Positions 8,423 through 15,724 of a DNA stretch of 64,000 nucleotides are shown here, piece after piece; positions within the stretch are counted from its first letter, which is position 1, and the number at the start of each line of letters is the position of its first letter. The stretch lies in assembly GCA_050248155.1 (NCBI GenBank), contig JBFWSW010000003.1:62001-126000 (forward strand). The letters are read 5' to 3'. The notes beneath the pieces were generated by a model. That model saw only the letters and a list, made by a program, of their open reading frames with translations, had not been told where the DNA came from and searched no databases. Origin of the DNA: VFMC01 sp050248155. Lineage in GTDB: Bacteria > Actinomycetota > Acidimicrobiia > Acidimicrobiales > Ilumatobacteraceae. Position numbers and translations under genes: made by a program.

Positions 8423-9609
8423 GGGACGAGCGTACGTGCGCGGGATCGTCCGAGCATCGCGAGCACGGTCCCCGCGGCGAGCACTGCGCTCAGGGCCGCC
8501 GGCCCGGCAAGACCGCCGCTCTCGTACCACCGCGTCGCCGGCACCGATGCGACTGCCCTGCCGAGGGTGCCGGCAGCGATCATCGTGCCCAGCCCGCGCG
8601 CCGGTGATCCGGGCACCAGCGCGCTCGCGAGCGCGAGCGAGCTGACGATCGCGAACTCGAACCCGGCGACGAGCAGCACGAGGAGCACCAGGCCCGCCGA
8701 GAGGCTGCCGTGCCACACAGCGAGTCCGGTGGCGCTCGGTACCATCAGTGCCGCGCCGAACGCGATGCTGCGCTCCTTGCCCCACCGGTCGGTTCGGCGC
8801 GCGGATGTGATCGACGAAGTGAGCTCGCCCAGGCCGAGCGCGAACGTCACGGCGGACAGCGCCGCGGGGGAGAAGTCGAACGAGTCCTCCAGCCATCCGC
8901 CGAACGTCACGAAGACGCACTGGCTCGACGACATGAGGCAGAACGCCCCGGCAACGGCGAGCCATCCGGCCCGGTCGAGACGGCCCGGCGGTGTGGCCGT
9001 ACCACTCGATCGCGCCGGCACCGCCGATCGCTCACGCCCGACGCGCGACGCGACGACCACCGCCATGGTCAGCACGCCACCGGCGGCGACGAGGTAGCCC
9101 CCTCGCCAGTTGGTGATCGCCGTGACGAGTCCCATCAGGCTGACACCGATGAGCAGACCGAAGGCCCACGACGTCTCGGTCATCCCGACGACGACGCCTC
9201 GCCGCTCGTACGGCACGTGGGCCGCGATCCACGAGCCGAGCCCGATGTCGAACACGATCTTCGACTGGCTGAGGATGACGAGAGCGACGGCGAACATCGG
9301 CACCCCGACGCTGCACGCGGCCAGGATCGTGCCGCATGCCATGCCCAACAGCCCGGCGATCATCGCCCACCGGTGCCCGACGCGGTCGACCAGCCGGCCT
9401 GTCAACGGGGAGAGCAGACCGCTCAGCTCGGCGATGGCGAGCGCGACCCCGACGTCCTCGAGCGACACGTCGAGGCCGCGCGCGATCACCGCGAGGAACG
9501 GCGCGCTGAAGCGATAGCACGAGTTGGCGGCGAGGCGCGTCAGCGTGAGCGTGGTGACGTCGGTGCGCACCTCGGGCGCGAACGACTCGTCGAGGAAGCG
9601 GCCGAGCAC
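8419..9609 (-). CDS. MFS transporter
   Basis: This 396-residue major facilitator has about twelve hydrophobic segments and an MFS-like loop after helix 2 (GRLVDRVGHRWAM). The substrate is not evident; the family includes drug and metabolite exporters. The GTG start at 9609 is preceded by an ACGCTA (reverse TAGCGT) box 8 nt upstream, which supports this start over longer options that would run into the lysC promoter region. It is the first gene of an operon with the response regulator and kinase, so it may be either their target or a co-regulated exporter. Confidence 0.82.
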   Translation of the reverse strand: MLGRFLDESFAPEVRTDVTTLTLTRLAANSCYRFSAPFLAVIARGLDVSLEDVGVALAIAELSGLLSPLTGRLVDRVGHRWAMIAGLLGMACGTILAACSVGVPMFAVALVILSQSKIVFDIGLGSWIAAHVPYERRGVVVGMTETSWAFGLLIGVSLMGLVTAITNWRGGYLVAAGGVLTMAVVVASRVGRERSAVPARSSGTATPPGRLDRAGWLAVAGAFCLMSSSQCVFVTFGGWLEDSFDFSPAALSAVTFALGLGELTSSITSARRTDRWGKERSIAFGAALMVPSATGLAVWHGSLSAGLVLLVLLVAGFEFAIVSSLALASALVPGSPARGLGTMIAAGTLGRAVASVPATRWYESGGLAGPAALSAVLAAGTVLAMLGRSRARTLVP

Positions 9610-9617
9610 GGGTCGCG

Positions 9618-9623
9618 ACGCTA
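9618..9623 (-). promoter_or_regulatory. leaderless -10 box (TAGCGT) of MFS-regulator-kinase operon
   Basis: On the reverse strand TAGCGT lies 8 nt before the GTG start at 9609. The spacing suggests a leaderless transcript for the operon. Confidence 0.5.
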
Positions 9624-9664
9624 ACCGTTGGCCATATCGACCCCTTGGCGCAATCTCGGGTCGG

Positions 9665-9670
9665 TAACCT
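9665..9670 (+). promoter_or_regulatory. -10 box (TAACCT) of aspartate kinase gene
   Basis: TAACCT lies 9 nt before the GTG start at 9680, and there is no ribosome-binding site. A leaderless or near-leaderless transcript is likely. Confidence 0.45.
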
Positions 9671-9679
9671 GTCGGACCC

Positions 9680-10930
9680 GTGGCACTCATCGTCCAGAAG
9701 TACGGCGGCACCTCCGTCGCCGATCCCGACCGGATGCGTGCGGTCGCCGAGAACATCGCCTTCACCCGCCGGCGGGGTGATGACGTGGTCGCCGTGGTCA
9801 GCGCGATGGGCAAGGCCACCGACAACCTGATCACCCTGGCGAACAGCGTCTCGAAGACACAGCCGGGCCGCGAGCTCGACATGTTGCTCACCACCGGCGA
9901 GCGCGTCTCGATGGCGCTCGTCACGATGGCGCTCGCCGACCTCGGTGTCGAGGCGATGAGCTTCACGGGCAGCCAGGTCGGCATCATCACCGACACCTCC
10001 CATGGCAAGGCCAAGATCCTCGAGGTGAAGGGCGACCGTGTCCGCACGGCGCTCGCCGCCGGCAAGGTGTGCGTCGTCGCCGGGTTCCAAGGTGTCAGCA
10101 CCGCCAACGAGATCACCACGCTCGGCCGTGGCGGCAGCGACACGACGGCGGTCGCGCTCGCCGCCGCGCTCGGCGCCGGCAGCTGCGAGATCTACACCGA
10201 CGTCACGGGCGTCTTCACCGCCGATCCGCGCGTGGTTCCCCAGGCGCGCAAGCTCGGCCACGTCAACTTCGACGAGATGCTCGAGATGGCGGGCGCCGGC
10301 AGCAAGGTGCTCGCCCTGCGCAGCGTCGAGTTCGCCCGCAACCACAACGTCCCCCTCCACGTCCGCTCGGCGTTCACCTGGGAAGCTGGCACGTGGATCA
10401 CCGGTCAGGAGCCCAACATGGAAGACCCCATCATCTCCGGTGTCGTCACCGACCTCAGCGAGTCGAAGGTCACCATCGTCGCCGTTCCCGACCGGCCCGG
10501 CATCTCTGCGGCGCTCTTCGAGCCACTCGCCGAGGCGAACGTCAACGTCGACATGATCGTCCAGAACACCGGCCACGAGGGCACCACCGACATCAGCTTC
10601 ACGATGCCGAAGGCCGACATGGGCACGGCCGAGTCGATCGTCAGCCGGGTCGCCGCCGAGATCGGTGCGTCCGGCGTCCAGCACGACGCCGACATCGCGA
10701 AGATCAGCCTCGTCGGCGCGGGCATGAAGACGAGCCCCGGCATCGCCGCCAAGATGTTCCGCACGCTCGCCGACGAGGGAGTGAACATCGAGATGATCTC
10801 CACATCGACGATCCGCATCAGCGTCGTCACCGCTGCCGCCGACCTCGAGCGGGCAGCGCGCTCGTTGCACACCGCGTTCGGGCTCGACTCGGGCCAGGCG
10901 TACGGAGGGCCGCTTCCGGAACGGAAGTAG
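9680..10930 (+). CDS. lysC: aspartate kinase
   Basis: Aspartate kinase phosphorylates L-aspartate, the first step towards lysine, threonine, methionine and diaminopimelate. The 416-residue protein opens with the signature VQKYGGTSVAD. It has the kinase core (GRGGSDTTAVALA) to about residue 250 and two ACT regulatory domains after it (DRPGISAALF; GMKTSPGIAAKM), as in feedback-regulated actinobacterial enzymes. The GTG start follows a -10 box by 9 nt. The next pathway gene, asd, lies 1.1 kb downstream on the same strand, with a methyltransferase gene between them. Confidence 0.95.
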   Translation: MALIVQKYGGTSVADPDRMRAVAENIAFTRRRGDDVVAVVSAMGKATDNLITLANSVSKTQPGRELDMLLTTGERVSMALVTMALADLGVEAMSFTGSQVGIITDTSHGKAKILEVKGDRVRTALAAGKVCVVAGFQGVSTANEITTLGRGGSDTTAVALAAALGAGSCEIYTDVTGVFTADPRVVPQARKLGHVNFDEMLEMAGAGSKVLALRSVEFARNHNVPLHVRSAFTWEAGTWITGQEPNMEDPIISGVVTDLSESKVTIVAVPDRPGISAALFEPLAEANVNVDMIVQNTGHEGTTDISFTMPKADMGTAESIVSRVAAEIGASGVQHDADIAKISLVGAGMKTSPGIAAKMFRTLADEGVNIEMISTSTIRISVVTAAADLERAARSLHTAFGLDSGQAYGGPLPERK

Positions 10931-10966
10931 TGCGTGCCACACTGCTGCGTGGATGAGAGCGCGAGC

Positions 10967-11791
10967 ATGAGCCGACGCAAGCAGCACGTGCCGTGGACCG
11001 CTGCCGGAACGGCGTCGGAAGGGCAGCACTCCGCCGACGACGTCGTCCGCCACACCGGCTGGGTCTTCAACAACCGCACTGGTCGCAAGCTCGACCTCGC
11101 CGCGTTCGTCACCACCGGCGACCACGAGACGCTCGCCTACCTGCAGGCGTTCGGGCTCGACGACCCCTCGCTCGCGCAACAGACGCTGGTCGAGATCGGT
11201 GCGGGCATCGGGCGGATGACGTCGAGCTTCACCCGACTGTTCGCCCGCGTGATCGCCTGCGATCTCGACGGAGCGTTCCTCGAGCGCTGCCGCGAGACGG
11301 TGGCGCAGTTCGGCCGTCCGGAACGGTTGCAGACCAGCCACGTGGCCGACGGACGCACCTTGGCCATCGGCGACTCGGTCGCGGATCTGGCGTTCAGCTA
11401 CATCACGTTGCAGCACTGCCACCGCGACGACGCGCTGGCCCTCAGCCGCGAGGCCGTGCGGGTCACCCGACCCGGCGGGCGGATCGCGCTGAACTTCCGC
11501 ACGTGGACGGGCGCCGACCTCGCGCTGTGGCCGGCCGGCAAGGTGACGCGTGCGCTCTTCCGAGCGCCGGCGCTCGGCAACCGGCTCGCCCGGCATCGCA
11601 CGACGGCCCGCCTCGGTTGGCAGGCGAACCGCCTCGCTCCAGCTGAGGTGCTGCAGCACCTCGGCGACACCATCGCGGCACCGACGATCGTCCGGTCGCC
11701 CCAACGCTCGAAGTTCGGCGTCGACGCCGACGAGACGACCTACGTCGGTGTGCACCGCAGCCACTGGTGGCTCGTCGCCACCGTCACCTGA
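10967..11791 (+). CDS. SAM-dependent methyltransferase
   Basis: This is a class I methyltransferase of unknown substrate. The SAM-binding motif I is LVEIGAGIGRMT, followed by an acidic loop at the end of strand 2 (VIACDLDGAFLERC) and a motif with AFSYITLQH. The C-terminal half (RVTRPGGRIALNF onwards) matches the Methyltransf_11/25 pattern. I start it at the ATG at 10967; a GTG 33 bases upstream is in frame, and neither has a strong ribosome-binding site. It starts 36 bases after lysC and may be co-transcribed with it, though no role in aspartate metabolism is implied. Confidence 0.8.
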   Translation: MSRRKQHVPWTAAGTASEGQHSADDVVRHTGWVFNNRTGRKLDLAAFVTTGDHETLAYLQAFGLDDPSLAQQTLVEIGAGIGRMTSSFTRLFARVIACDLDGAFLERCRETVAQFGRPERLQTSHVADGRTLAIGDSVADLAFSYITLQHCHRDDALALSREAVRVTRPGGRIALNFRTWTGADLALWPAGKVTRALFRAPALGNRLARHRTTARLGWQANRLAPAEVLQHLGDTIAAPTIVRSPQRSKFGVDADETTYVGVHRSHWWLVATVT

Positions 11792-11835
11792 CCCAGCACG
11801 GCTCCGTTCGACCTTGCCCCTCCTGGCTCGACGCG

Positions 11836-11919
11836 CACAAACGCTCCGCGTCCGTGAGCGCTCACGTGAGTGCGGTCGGCGAGATTTCCGTAAGCGTTCA
11901 GGGTCGCGGAGCGTTTGTG
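11836..11919. repeat. 84-nt intergenic inverted-repeat element
   Basis: Two perfect 15-nt arms (CACAAACGCTCCGCG at 11836-11850 and its complement at 11905-11919) enclose a 54-nt core. The core holds a perfect 10-nt palindrome, TGAGCGCTCA (11855-11864), and a variant, TAAGCGTTCA. It lies between the methyltransferase stop and the asd promoter. It could be a mobile palindromic element, an attenuator or a terminator. There is no T-tract and no open frame. Confidence 0.6.
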
Positions 11920-12012
11920 TGGTCAAACAAAGTCCGAGGGCAGCCGATCGGAGGGCTCGTGGGGCCGGGCGGTGCGACGGAAAACGGCCGCGAGGCCACA
12001 CCGGGACCCCGG

Positions 12013-12018
12013 TAGCGT
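12013..12018 (+). promoter_or_regulatory. leaderless -10 box (TAGCGT) of asd
   Basis: TAGCGT lies 8 nt before the ATG of asd. This gives asd its own probable leaderless promoter downstream of the inverted repeat. Confidence 0.5.
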
Positions 12019-12026
12019 GTTCGGCC

Positions 12027-13049
12027 ATGAAGATCGGTGTGGTCGGAGCAACAGGGCAGGTCGGCGGCGTCATGCGCCAGATCCTGCAGGAGCGCAACTT
12101 CCCCGTCGACGAGATGCGGTTCTTCGCCTCGTCGCGCTCGGCCGGCACCACCCTGCCGTGGAAGGGCACCGACATCACCGTCGAGGACGCGGCGACAGCA
12201 GACCCGACCGGTCTCGACATCGCCCTCTTCTCGGCCGGCGCCACGTCCTCGCGTGAGCTCGCGCCGCGCTTCGCCGCTGCCGGCGTCACCGTGATCGACA
12301 ACTCGTCGGCGTGGCGCATGGACCCCGACGTGCCGCTGATCGTCAGCGAGGTCAACGGCGCCGAGATCGCCAACGCGCGCAAGGGCATCATCGCCAACCC
12401 CAACTGCACCACGATGGCCGCGATGCCGGTGCTCAAGCCGTTGCACGACGAGGCAAGCCTGGTGCGCCTCATCACCAGCACGTACCAGGCGGTCAGCGGC
12501 GGCGGTCTGGCGGGCGTGGACGAGCTCGACAAGCAGGCCCGCGAAGTCGCCGATCGTGCTCGCGAGCTCACCCACGACGGCGAGTCGGTGGTGTTCCCCG
12601 CCCCGTCCAAGTTCCTCAAGCCGATCGCGTTCAACGTGCTGCCCTATGCCGGCAAGTACGTCGACGACGGTTCGCTCGAGACCGACGAGGAGCAGAAGCT
12701 CCGCAACGAGAGCCGCAAGATCCTCCGCATCCCCGACCTGCGCGTCAGCGGCACGTGCGTCCGGGTGCCCGTGTACACCGGTCACTCGCTCAGCATCAAC
12801 GCCGAGTTCGCCCGGCCGATCACGGTCGAGCGTGCGCTCGAGGTGCTCGCTGCCGCTCCGGGTGTCGTGCTGAGCGACGTCCCGACGCCAATCGAGGCCG
12901 CCGGCAAGGATCCCGCCTACGTCGGGCGCGTCCGCCAGGACACCTCGCTCGACGACGGTCGCGGTCTCGTGCTGTTCCTCAGCAACGACAACCTGCGCAA
13001 GGGCGCAGCCCTCAACGCAGTGCAGATCGCCGAGCTGCTCGTCCCCTGA
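12027..13049 (+). CDS. asd: aspartate-semialdehyde dehydrogenase
   Basis: Asd reduces aspartyl phosphate to aspartate semialdehyde with NADPH, the branch point to diaminopimelate/lysine and homoserine. The 340-residue protein begins with the nucleotide-binding loop GVVGATGQVG. The catalytic cysteine is C127 (NPNCTTM), and the general base is probably H253 (YTGHSLSI). The ATG at 12027 is preceded by TAGCGT at 8 nt; the open frame upstream of it runs through the inverted repeat and is not credible protein. Its stop lies one base from the stop of the convergent mazG-like gene. Confidence 0.95.
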   Translation: MKIGVVGATGQVGGVMRQILQERNFPVDEMRFFASSRSAGTTLPWKGTDITVEDAATADPTGLDIALFSAGATSSRELAPRFAAAGVTVIDNSSAWRMDPDVPLIVSEVNGAEIANARKGIIANPNCTTMAAMPVLKPLHDEASLVRLITSTYQAVSGGGLAGVDELDKQAREVADRARELTHDGESVVFPAPSKFLKPIAFNVLPYAGKYVDDGSLETDEEQKLRNESRKILRIPDLRVSGTCVRVPVYTGHSLSINAEFARPITVERALEVLAAAPGVVLSDVPTPIEAAGKDPAYVGRVRQDTSLDDGRGLVLFLSNDNLRKGAALNAVQIAELLVP

Positions 13050-13050
13050 T

Positions 13051-13332
13051 TCAGGGGCACGAGCACGGGATCGAACCGCAACGCGGGCAACCCGCTGCAT
13101 AGCGATCGACCGCTTCGGCGAGGTCGAGATCGAGCTGGTTCGCGAGCGACGCCACCCAGGCGAGCACGTCGCCAAGCTCGTGCAGCTGCTGCTCGCGCGA
13201 ACCCTTGCGCACCGCCTGGGCGAGCTCGCCGAGCTCCTCGGCCAACCACGCCACCGTGCTCGGCACACCCCGGGCACGGTCTCGCGCACCGAAGGTCCGC
13301 TCGATGACGTCCTGGAGGTCGACGAGGTTCAT
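13051..13332 (-). CDS. MazG-like nucleotide pyrophosphohydrolase
   Basis: This is a small all-alpha NTP pyrophosphohydrolase of 93 residues, probably a house-cleaning enzyme for noncanonical nucleotides. The metal-binding MazG pattern is visible as EELGE (residues 32-36) and ELGD (52-55). An unusual cysteine-rich tail, CPRCGSIPCSC, ends the protein and could bind zinc. The ATG at 13332 is preceded on the reverse strand by TACGGT at 8 nt, which suggests a leaderless message. It is convergent with asd. Confidence 0.8.
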   Translation of the reverse strand: MNLVDLQDVIERTFGARDRARGVPSTVAWLAEELGELAQAVRKGSREQQLHELGDVLAWVASLANQLDLDLAEAVDRYAAGCPRCGSIPCSCP

Positions 13333-13340
13333 CGACGAGG

Positions 13341-13346
13341 ACCGTA
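13341..13346 (-). promoter_or_regulatory. leaderless -10 box (TACGGT) of mazG-like gene
   Basis: On the reverse strand TACGGT lies 8 nt before the ATG at 13332. The upstream membrane-protein gene ends only 10 bases away, so the box sits between two genes of the same direction. Confidence 0.45.
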
Positions 13347-13355
13347 CCCGACGGG

Positions 13356-13736
13356 TCAGGCCTCGACCCCGAGGTGCCGCTTTGCCGCTGGCGTGCACAG
13401 GCAGCGGGCGACGATGACGGAGAGCGCTGCACCGAGGAACGACAGGCCGCCGGCGAGTGCGCCGACCACCGCACCGATGCCGGCGACGACGAGGGCAGCC
13501 CGCCGTACGCCTCGAGCGCCACGCCGGAGCAGCACGCCGAGCACGACGCGGAGCGCACCCTCGCCGATCGACGCGATGCCGAGCGCTTGCACGCCGGCGT
13601 GTTGCGAACGGCAGAGGACGACGCCGAGGAGGAGGACGAGTGCGCCCTGCCCGACAAGGATCGAGCGAGCGACGTTCACCTCGGTCGGGGTCCCGTCGGC
13701 GGTGTGGACTGGCTGGGCGGTGTAGGTCTGCAACAT
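13356..13736 (-). CDS. small membrane protein, unknown function
   Basis: This 126-residue protein has three or four hydrophobic segments (around residues 28-42, 50-70, 80-98 and 100-112) and Arg-rich loops (LLRRGARGVRR). I recognise no domain. I chose the ATG at 13736 because an AAGGAG ribosome-binding site lies 9 nt upstream; a longer in-frame start exists at 13787 without such a site. It precedes the mazG-like gene in the same direction. Confidence 0.65.
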   Translation of the reverse strand: MLQTYTAQPVHTADGTPTEVNVARSILVGQGALVLLLGVVLCRSQHAGVQALGIASIGEGALRVVLGVLLRRGARGVRRAALVVAGIGAVVGALAGGLSFLGAALSVIVARCLCTPAAKRHLGVEA

Positions 13737-13888
13737 GGTGATCAGCTCCTTGGTGAGTGGTTCGTGTGAACGCACGGACCGATGCACGCACGAGAGGCGA
13801 AGTTCCCGGCCGACGTTCGAAATGACCCTCGCCGTTTGCGATTCTCGATCTCAGGGAACGTCGGGTCAGGCGAACGACGGGAGTGACC

Positions 13889-14689
13889 ATGAAGCGTCTG
13901 TGTGGAGTGTTGGCGGTCGGAGTGCTCGGCCTCGCTGCGTGCGGGGGTGATGACGACGGCGGGGCGGCGACGACCGACGGTGTCGACACCACAGCGGCCG
14001 CGTCGGCCACGACGGCGGTCATGCCGCCAGATTCGAGCAGCGTGGATTCGACCAGCTCCGCGCCGAACACGAGTGGGGCCGCGCCGGAATCGACGACCGC
14101 GAACGAAGGCCGTGCCGCGGCCGCGCTGCTGACGCCGACCGAGCTGACCGGGTGGGCGGCTCAGCCCGAGGACGACGATGATGACGCTGAGCTCGCGTTC
14201 GACCCTCCGGAGTGCGCGCAGCTGCAGGCGGTCGAGGATCTTCCTGGGATGGAGGACGACGCCGAGGTCAAGTTGGTCTCCCCCGACACCGCCACCGAGG
14301 TGAACGAACAGGTGACCGTGGGAGACCCCGCCTCGGTGCAGACCGCGTTCGACACCTTTGCCGACCCGCAGACGGCGACCTGCCTCACCACGCTGTTCAC
14401 GACACTGCTCTCACAGCCGGGAGCGATGCCCGACGGGGTCACGCTGAGCGGCATACAGTTCGCGCAGCAACCGATGACCGGTGGGGATCAGGCGGTGGGC
14501 TACGTCGCCACCATCACGGTGACCGGTGAGCAGACCGGTGTCACGGCCCCGATCGCCATCCGCTTCGACGCAGTGCGTACGGGTGATGCGATCGCATTGC
14601 TGATGACGATCACCACGCCAGGCGGCGCTCCGGTGGATGCGGCGGTGATCGTGGCGGCAGCGGGCGAGAAGATGCGTGCTGCGGCCTGA
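13889..14689 (+). CDS. putative lipoprotein
   Basis: This 266-residue secreted lipoprotein has an unknown role. The signal peptide (MKRLCGVLAVG...) ends in the lipobox GLAAC with cysteine near residue 18. An Asp/Gly stretch and a ~60-residue Ser/Thr/Ala linker follow, then a globular domain from about residue 75. That domain resembles in outline the sensor-like lipoprotein domains common in actinobacteria, but I cannot assign it. The ATG at 13889 is preferred; a GTG two codons upstream is also possible, and the GGGAG sequence would serve either. Confidence 0.75.
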   Translation: MKRLCGVLAVGVLGLAACGGDDDGGAATTDGVDTTAAASATTAVMPPDSSSVDSTSSAPNTSGAAPESTTANEGRAAAALLTPTELTGWAAQPEDDDDDAELAFDPPECAQLQAVEDLPGMEDDAEVKLVSPDTATEVNEQVTVGDPASVQTAFDTFADPQTATCLTTLFTTLLSQPGAMPDGVTLSGIQFAQQPMTGGDQAVGYVATITVTGEQTGVTAPIAIRFDAVRTGDAIALLMTITTPGGAPVDAAVIVAAAGEKMRAAA

Positions 14690-14699
14690 GCTGAGGTCC

Positions 14700-15053
14700 C
14701 TACTTGCTTGCGAGTTCGGAGTAGAACTGAGCGCCCGGGACGGCCGACAACATCTCGGTGTGCTCGGCGGTCGGTTCCCCGAGAACGTAGAACTCGATGG
14801 AGCCGATGAGCGCCATGAGGCTCCCCATCATCTCCTCGTGCCCCTTGGCCCGCATGTGAGCGATGTGCGCAGCCGAGTCGGTGTAGGTCTCGAGGACGAT
14901 GAGGGTTCCGAACTCGTCCGAGTAGTGCCAGTCGTATACGAGCGTCCCGGGTTGGTCAGCGACCGCCCGGCAGGCCCGTTGGGCGAGCGCCTCGACCTGG
15001 GCGACACTGTCTGGCGCGACGCTCATTCGAGCGAAGATCGTGATCTTCTCCAT
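14700..15053 (-). CDS. antibiotic biosynthesis monooxygenase (ABM)-like protein
   Basis: This 117-residue protein has the ferredoxin-like alpha+beta fold of the ABM/quinol monooxygenase family. Pointers are the opening strand KITIFARMSV, the helix with EALAQRACRAVADQPG, and the strand-loop YDWHYSD followed by LIVLETYTD. Family members oxidise quinols or degrade small aromatics without cofactors, or are structural relatives; the substrate is not visible. It lies 68 bases after another small protein of similar size in the same direction, and both may be co-transcribed. Confidence 0.7.
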   Translation of the reverse strand: MEKITIFARMSVAPDSVAQVEALAQRACRAVADQPGTLVYDWHYSDEFGTLIVLETYTDSAAHIAHMRAKGHEEMMGSLMALIGSIEFYVLGEPTAEHTEMLSAVPGAQFYSELASK

Positions 15054-15121
15054 ACTCCGTCTCGCTGTCTCGTGGGTCTGCCACCGGACACACGTCGATG
15101 CCGGTGCGTGTCCGGGAAGGG

Positions 15122-15388
15122 CTACTCCTCGATGAGGATCACCAGGGACTCGGGCACGACGCCGTCATGTTCCATCGCCTCGGCCGCGGCGTCGCTCTGC
15201 ATCGCCGCCATCAGCGCATCGAGATCGGCGACGTCCATCAGGACGGCGACCTGGTTCGGGTTCTCCGGATCGACGAACGTTCGAATGTTGGAGACGCCGA
15301 GTGGACCGAAGATTTCCTCGCGTTTGGGGGAGTTGATCCAGTGATCCTTCCCCTTCGAGATGTGGTGGTGTCCGATCACGCTTGGCAT
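15122..15388 (-). CDS. small conserved-looking protein, unknown
   Basis: This 88-residue soluble protein opens with a His-rich segment (IGHHHISKGKDHW) and contains an alpha/beta pattern (VAVLMDVADLDALMAAM) that recalls dimeric ferredoxin-like barrel proteins. I cannot name its family. An AGGAGG ribosome-binding site lies close before the ATG. It sits between a possible 37-residue reading frame upstream and the ABM-like gene downstream, all in one direction. Confidence 0.65.
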   Translation of the reverse strand: MPSVIGHHHISKGKDHWINSPKREEIFGPLGVSNIRTFVDPENPNQVAVLMDVADLDALMAAMQSDAAAEAMEHDGVVPESLVILIEE

Positions 15389-15412
15389 GGTGCCCTCCTG
15401 AATTGATGGACT

Positions 15413-15526
15413 TCACGAGGCGACGGCCTCACGACTCACGTGCGGTTGGCGCTCGGCCGAGGAGTCGTCCTCGCCCGCCATGATGTGGATCAGGTCGTGA
15501 CGTATCAACCGACGTTCTTCGTACAT
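15413..15526 (-). CDS. possible 37-residue protein
   Basis: A short frame starts with ATG and has GGAG seven nt upstream. It ends 24 bases before the next gene in the same direction. The predicted peptide is charged (MYEERRLIRHDLIH...) with an acidic middle (GEDDSS). The rest of the interval 15527-15724 shows no gene. No homology can be claimed, and it may be a leader peptide or chance. Confidence 0.3.
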   Translation of the reverse strand: MYEERRLIRHDLIHIMAGEDDSSAERQPHVSREAVAS

Positions 15527-15724
15527 TTGGGGCTCCGCTCGACTTGTCGGGGTCCGCTCGGACGACGCCCCGATCCCGCCACGAGGCGACGCAGCCCCGC
15601 CGGACCTGACGTCCACGGGGTCCCACCGGCTCGATCCGGTTCTCGGGACCGGGTAGGTCCGCCGAAGACGATTGCGATCCGAGGTCTCGACCGGTCAAGG
15701 CGTGCCGATCGCCGCCGCCGTCGC

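Noticed and set aside
9032..12634. A 1200-codon open frame on the - strand over lysC, methyltransferase and asd
   Set aside because: Antisense to three recognisable genes; its own sequence has no domain and is low-complexity Arg/Ala/Gly.
13041..13059. CCCCTGA/TCAGGGG palindrome at the asd/mazG convergence
   Set aside because: It has a one-base loop and arises from two overlapping stop contexts; not a plausible hairpin.
15527..15724. Gene in the gap between the LuxR-type regulator and the 37-residue frame
   Set aside because: Open frames here are antisense/offset low-complexity sequence with no ribosome-binding site or motif.
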